The position numbers were made by a program, and so were the translations under genes. Positions 63,054-64,000 of a DNA stretch of 64,000 nt are shown in pieces; the stretch's first letter is position 1; the number at the start of each line of letters is the position of its first letter. The notes beneath the pieces were generated by a model, which made no database searches, was not told where the DNA came from, and saw nothing but the letters and a program-made list of their open reading frames with translations. This stretch comes from Spirochaetia bacterium (GTDB lineage: Bacteria; Spirochaetota; Spirochaetia; Treponematales; Treponemataceae): assembly GCA_900769985.1 (NCBI GenBank), contig CAAGIS010000108.1:1-64000 (forward strand). Direction: 5' to 3'.

Positions 63054-64000
63054 ATGAAAGACAGTGAAAAAAGAAAAGACCTGTTTATAAATCAAAGTGA
63101 AATAAAATTATCGCTTTTTGATAAAGAACTGCAAGACTTCATAGACGGCAAGCTTCCAAAGAGCCATGTGTTCTCTCTCGGCAGACCTTCTGAAATTCTT
63201 GTAAAATGCGGTTTCCCTGCAGAGCAAAGGATAGAACTTTCCGCATCACATCTTGAATTTAAGTCAAAACTTGAGTGGCATCCGTTTGATTTAAAAGAGG
63301 TAATGGGACTGGAAAAAGCCCTGCAAAATCCTATTGCAGTATTTGAATATGGGGACAGAAAAAAATCTCAAAACGTTATTGTAAACATCGAAAAAGATAG
63401 GAAAAGCTTCCTTGCGGGAGTTCATTTTAATCAGTTAACACGTGGGTATGAAGTTTCTGATATTCGTACTTTATTTCCAAAAGATACGATAGCTTGGGTT
63501 AACTGGATTAACCAGGGAAAGATGATTTATGGCAATAAAGAAAATCTCCAAGCCCTGATTGCCCAACAGCGAATCAATGTCGCTGAGGTGAGCAGTCAGG
63601 TCGTACAGAGTCCCCTGCACGAACACTGCTTGGAATCTGCTTTAAATATATTAGATAGTTTTGGAGAAGTCAAGAATGTTTTTACGGACGAATATTCTTT
63701 CTATGAAGAAGTAAAAAAGAAGTCAGCCATTGAACAAAAGTTTTTCAATTACTATGTGAGCAAAGGAAATCTTGATGCCCGCGAACTTTCAATATTTGAA
63801 TCTGAAGAATTCTACAATGCAATAATCTCAGGTAATGCTGCTAAAATTGATGAATATACAAAAACAGATTTACATGAAATCAACGAGATTGCATCTGAAG
63901 TATATAAAACATATTCAACAGAAAAACAGGTTGAAATACATCAAGACGTTTCAGAGATTTTCCAAAAAAATCATCCTTACCAAAACAAAAATCAAAGCAA
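63054..64000 (+). CDS. Protein with MuF-C/barnase-EndoU-like polyvalent domain (cut by window edge)
   Basis: An ATG at 63054 with a GGAGAAA site opens a frame that runs off the right edge (at least 315 residues). Residues about 25-170 contain LSLFDKELQDFIDGKLPKSH, LGRPSEILVKCGFPAEQRIE, NPIAVFEYGDR and GYEVSDIRTLFPKDTIAWVN, then GKMIYGNK. This pattern resembles the MuF-C-like domain of phage and large polyvalent mobile-element proteins (phage barnase/EndoU/RelE-like nucleases), from memory. A catalytic role is not evident. The rest is polar and helical, and the protein may be a large mosaic polypeptide. Confidence 0.55.
   Translation, partial: MKDSEKRKDLFINQSEIKLSLFDKELQDFIDGKLPKSHVFSLGRPSEILVKCGFPAEQRIELSASHLEFKSKLEWHPFDLKEVMGLEKALQNPIAVFEYGDRKKSQNVIVNIEKDRKSFLAGVHFNQLTRGYEVSDIRTLFPKDTIAWVNWINQGKMIYGNKENLQALIAQQRINVAEVSSQVVQSPLHEHCLESALNILDSFGEVKNVFTDEYSFYEEVKKKSAIEQKFFNYYVSKGNLDARELSIFESEEFYNAIISGNAAKIDEYTKTDLHEINEIASEVYKTYSTEKQVEIHQDVSEIFQKNHPYQNKNQS

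Overview
The window looks like a spirochaete chromosome, most likely a fibre-degrading gut or rumen Treponema. This is an inference from content: low GC with A/T-rich spacers, FliS/FlgN flagellar chaperones, LolA, RodZ, GS-III glutamine synthetase, a secreted GH5 glycanase, a lipoprotein with a relaxed lipobox and a poly-G tract, and families that I recognise from treponemes. No rRNA, tRNA or CRISPR array was found.

About 1-43 kb is ordinary chromosome. It holds glyA (partial), a PurF-like protein that lacks the catalytic cysteine, a YhhN-type membrane protein, an acyl-ACP thioesterase, purD, a GH5 enzyme, glnN, an unknown anchored protein with an HD-GYP protein, ilvC, a CDF metal exporter, fliS-flgN behind a sigma-28-type promoter, ftsH, then lolA-rodZ-rimO-uvrD/pcrA. 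Next is an RpoD/RpoS-family sigma factor behind a consensus sigma-54 promoter. On the minus strand follow dnaE-yggT-recG. A glycosyltransferase/acyltransferase pair, a lipoprotein with an out-of-frame G9 tract, an omptin-like protease, a znuA-like protein, valS, a small alarmone hydrolase-like protein and a DUF1232 protein complete this part. Several genes have the -10 box only 6-9 nt before the ATG and no Shine-Dalgarno, which suggests leaderless mRNAs. Six intergenic regions carry a dispersed hairpin repeat family (80-91 bp period) whose stems covary.

About 43.4-64 kb is an accessory region that reads as part of an integrative conjugative element. It has an IS1202/ISNCY-like transposase, topB, a candidate oriT (35-bp inverted repeat plus GTACGTAC sites), a DUF3363-type relaxase, and a Trb-type secretion cluster in the order traG/virD4, CopG-like protein, trbB, trbC, trbD, trbE, trbJ, trbL. 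An IS110-family element, whose 5' non-coding end looks like a bridge RNA, has split the relaxase gene precisely between two ACT copies. After trbL the expected trbF-trbG-trbI genes are missing. In their place are a PilZ protein and an unknown protein on the opposite strand, a frameshifted gene, and a truncated gene with a polyvalent nuclease-like domain. A 16-bp palindrome recurs at four gene junctions here, and a second repeat of about 33 bp lies directly before virD4 and trbC, neither of which has a normal start codon. No integrase or element end is visible, so the element must continue to the right.
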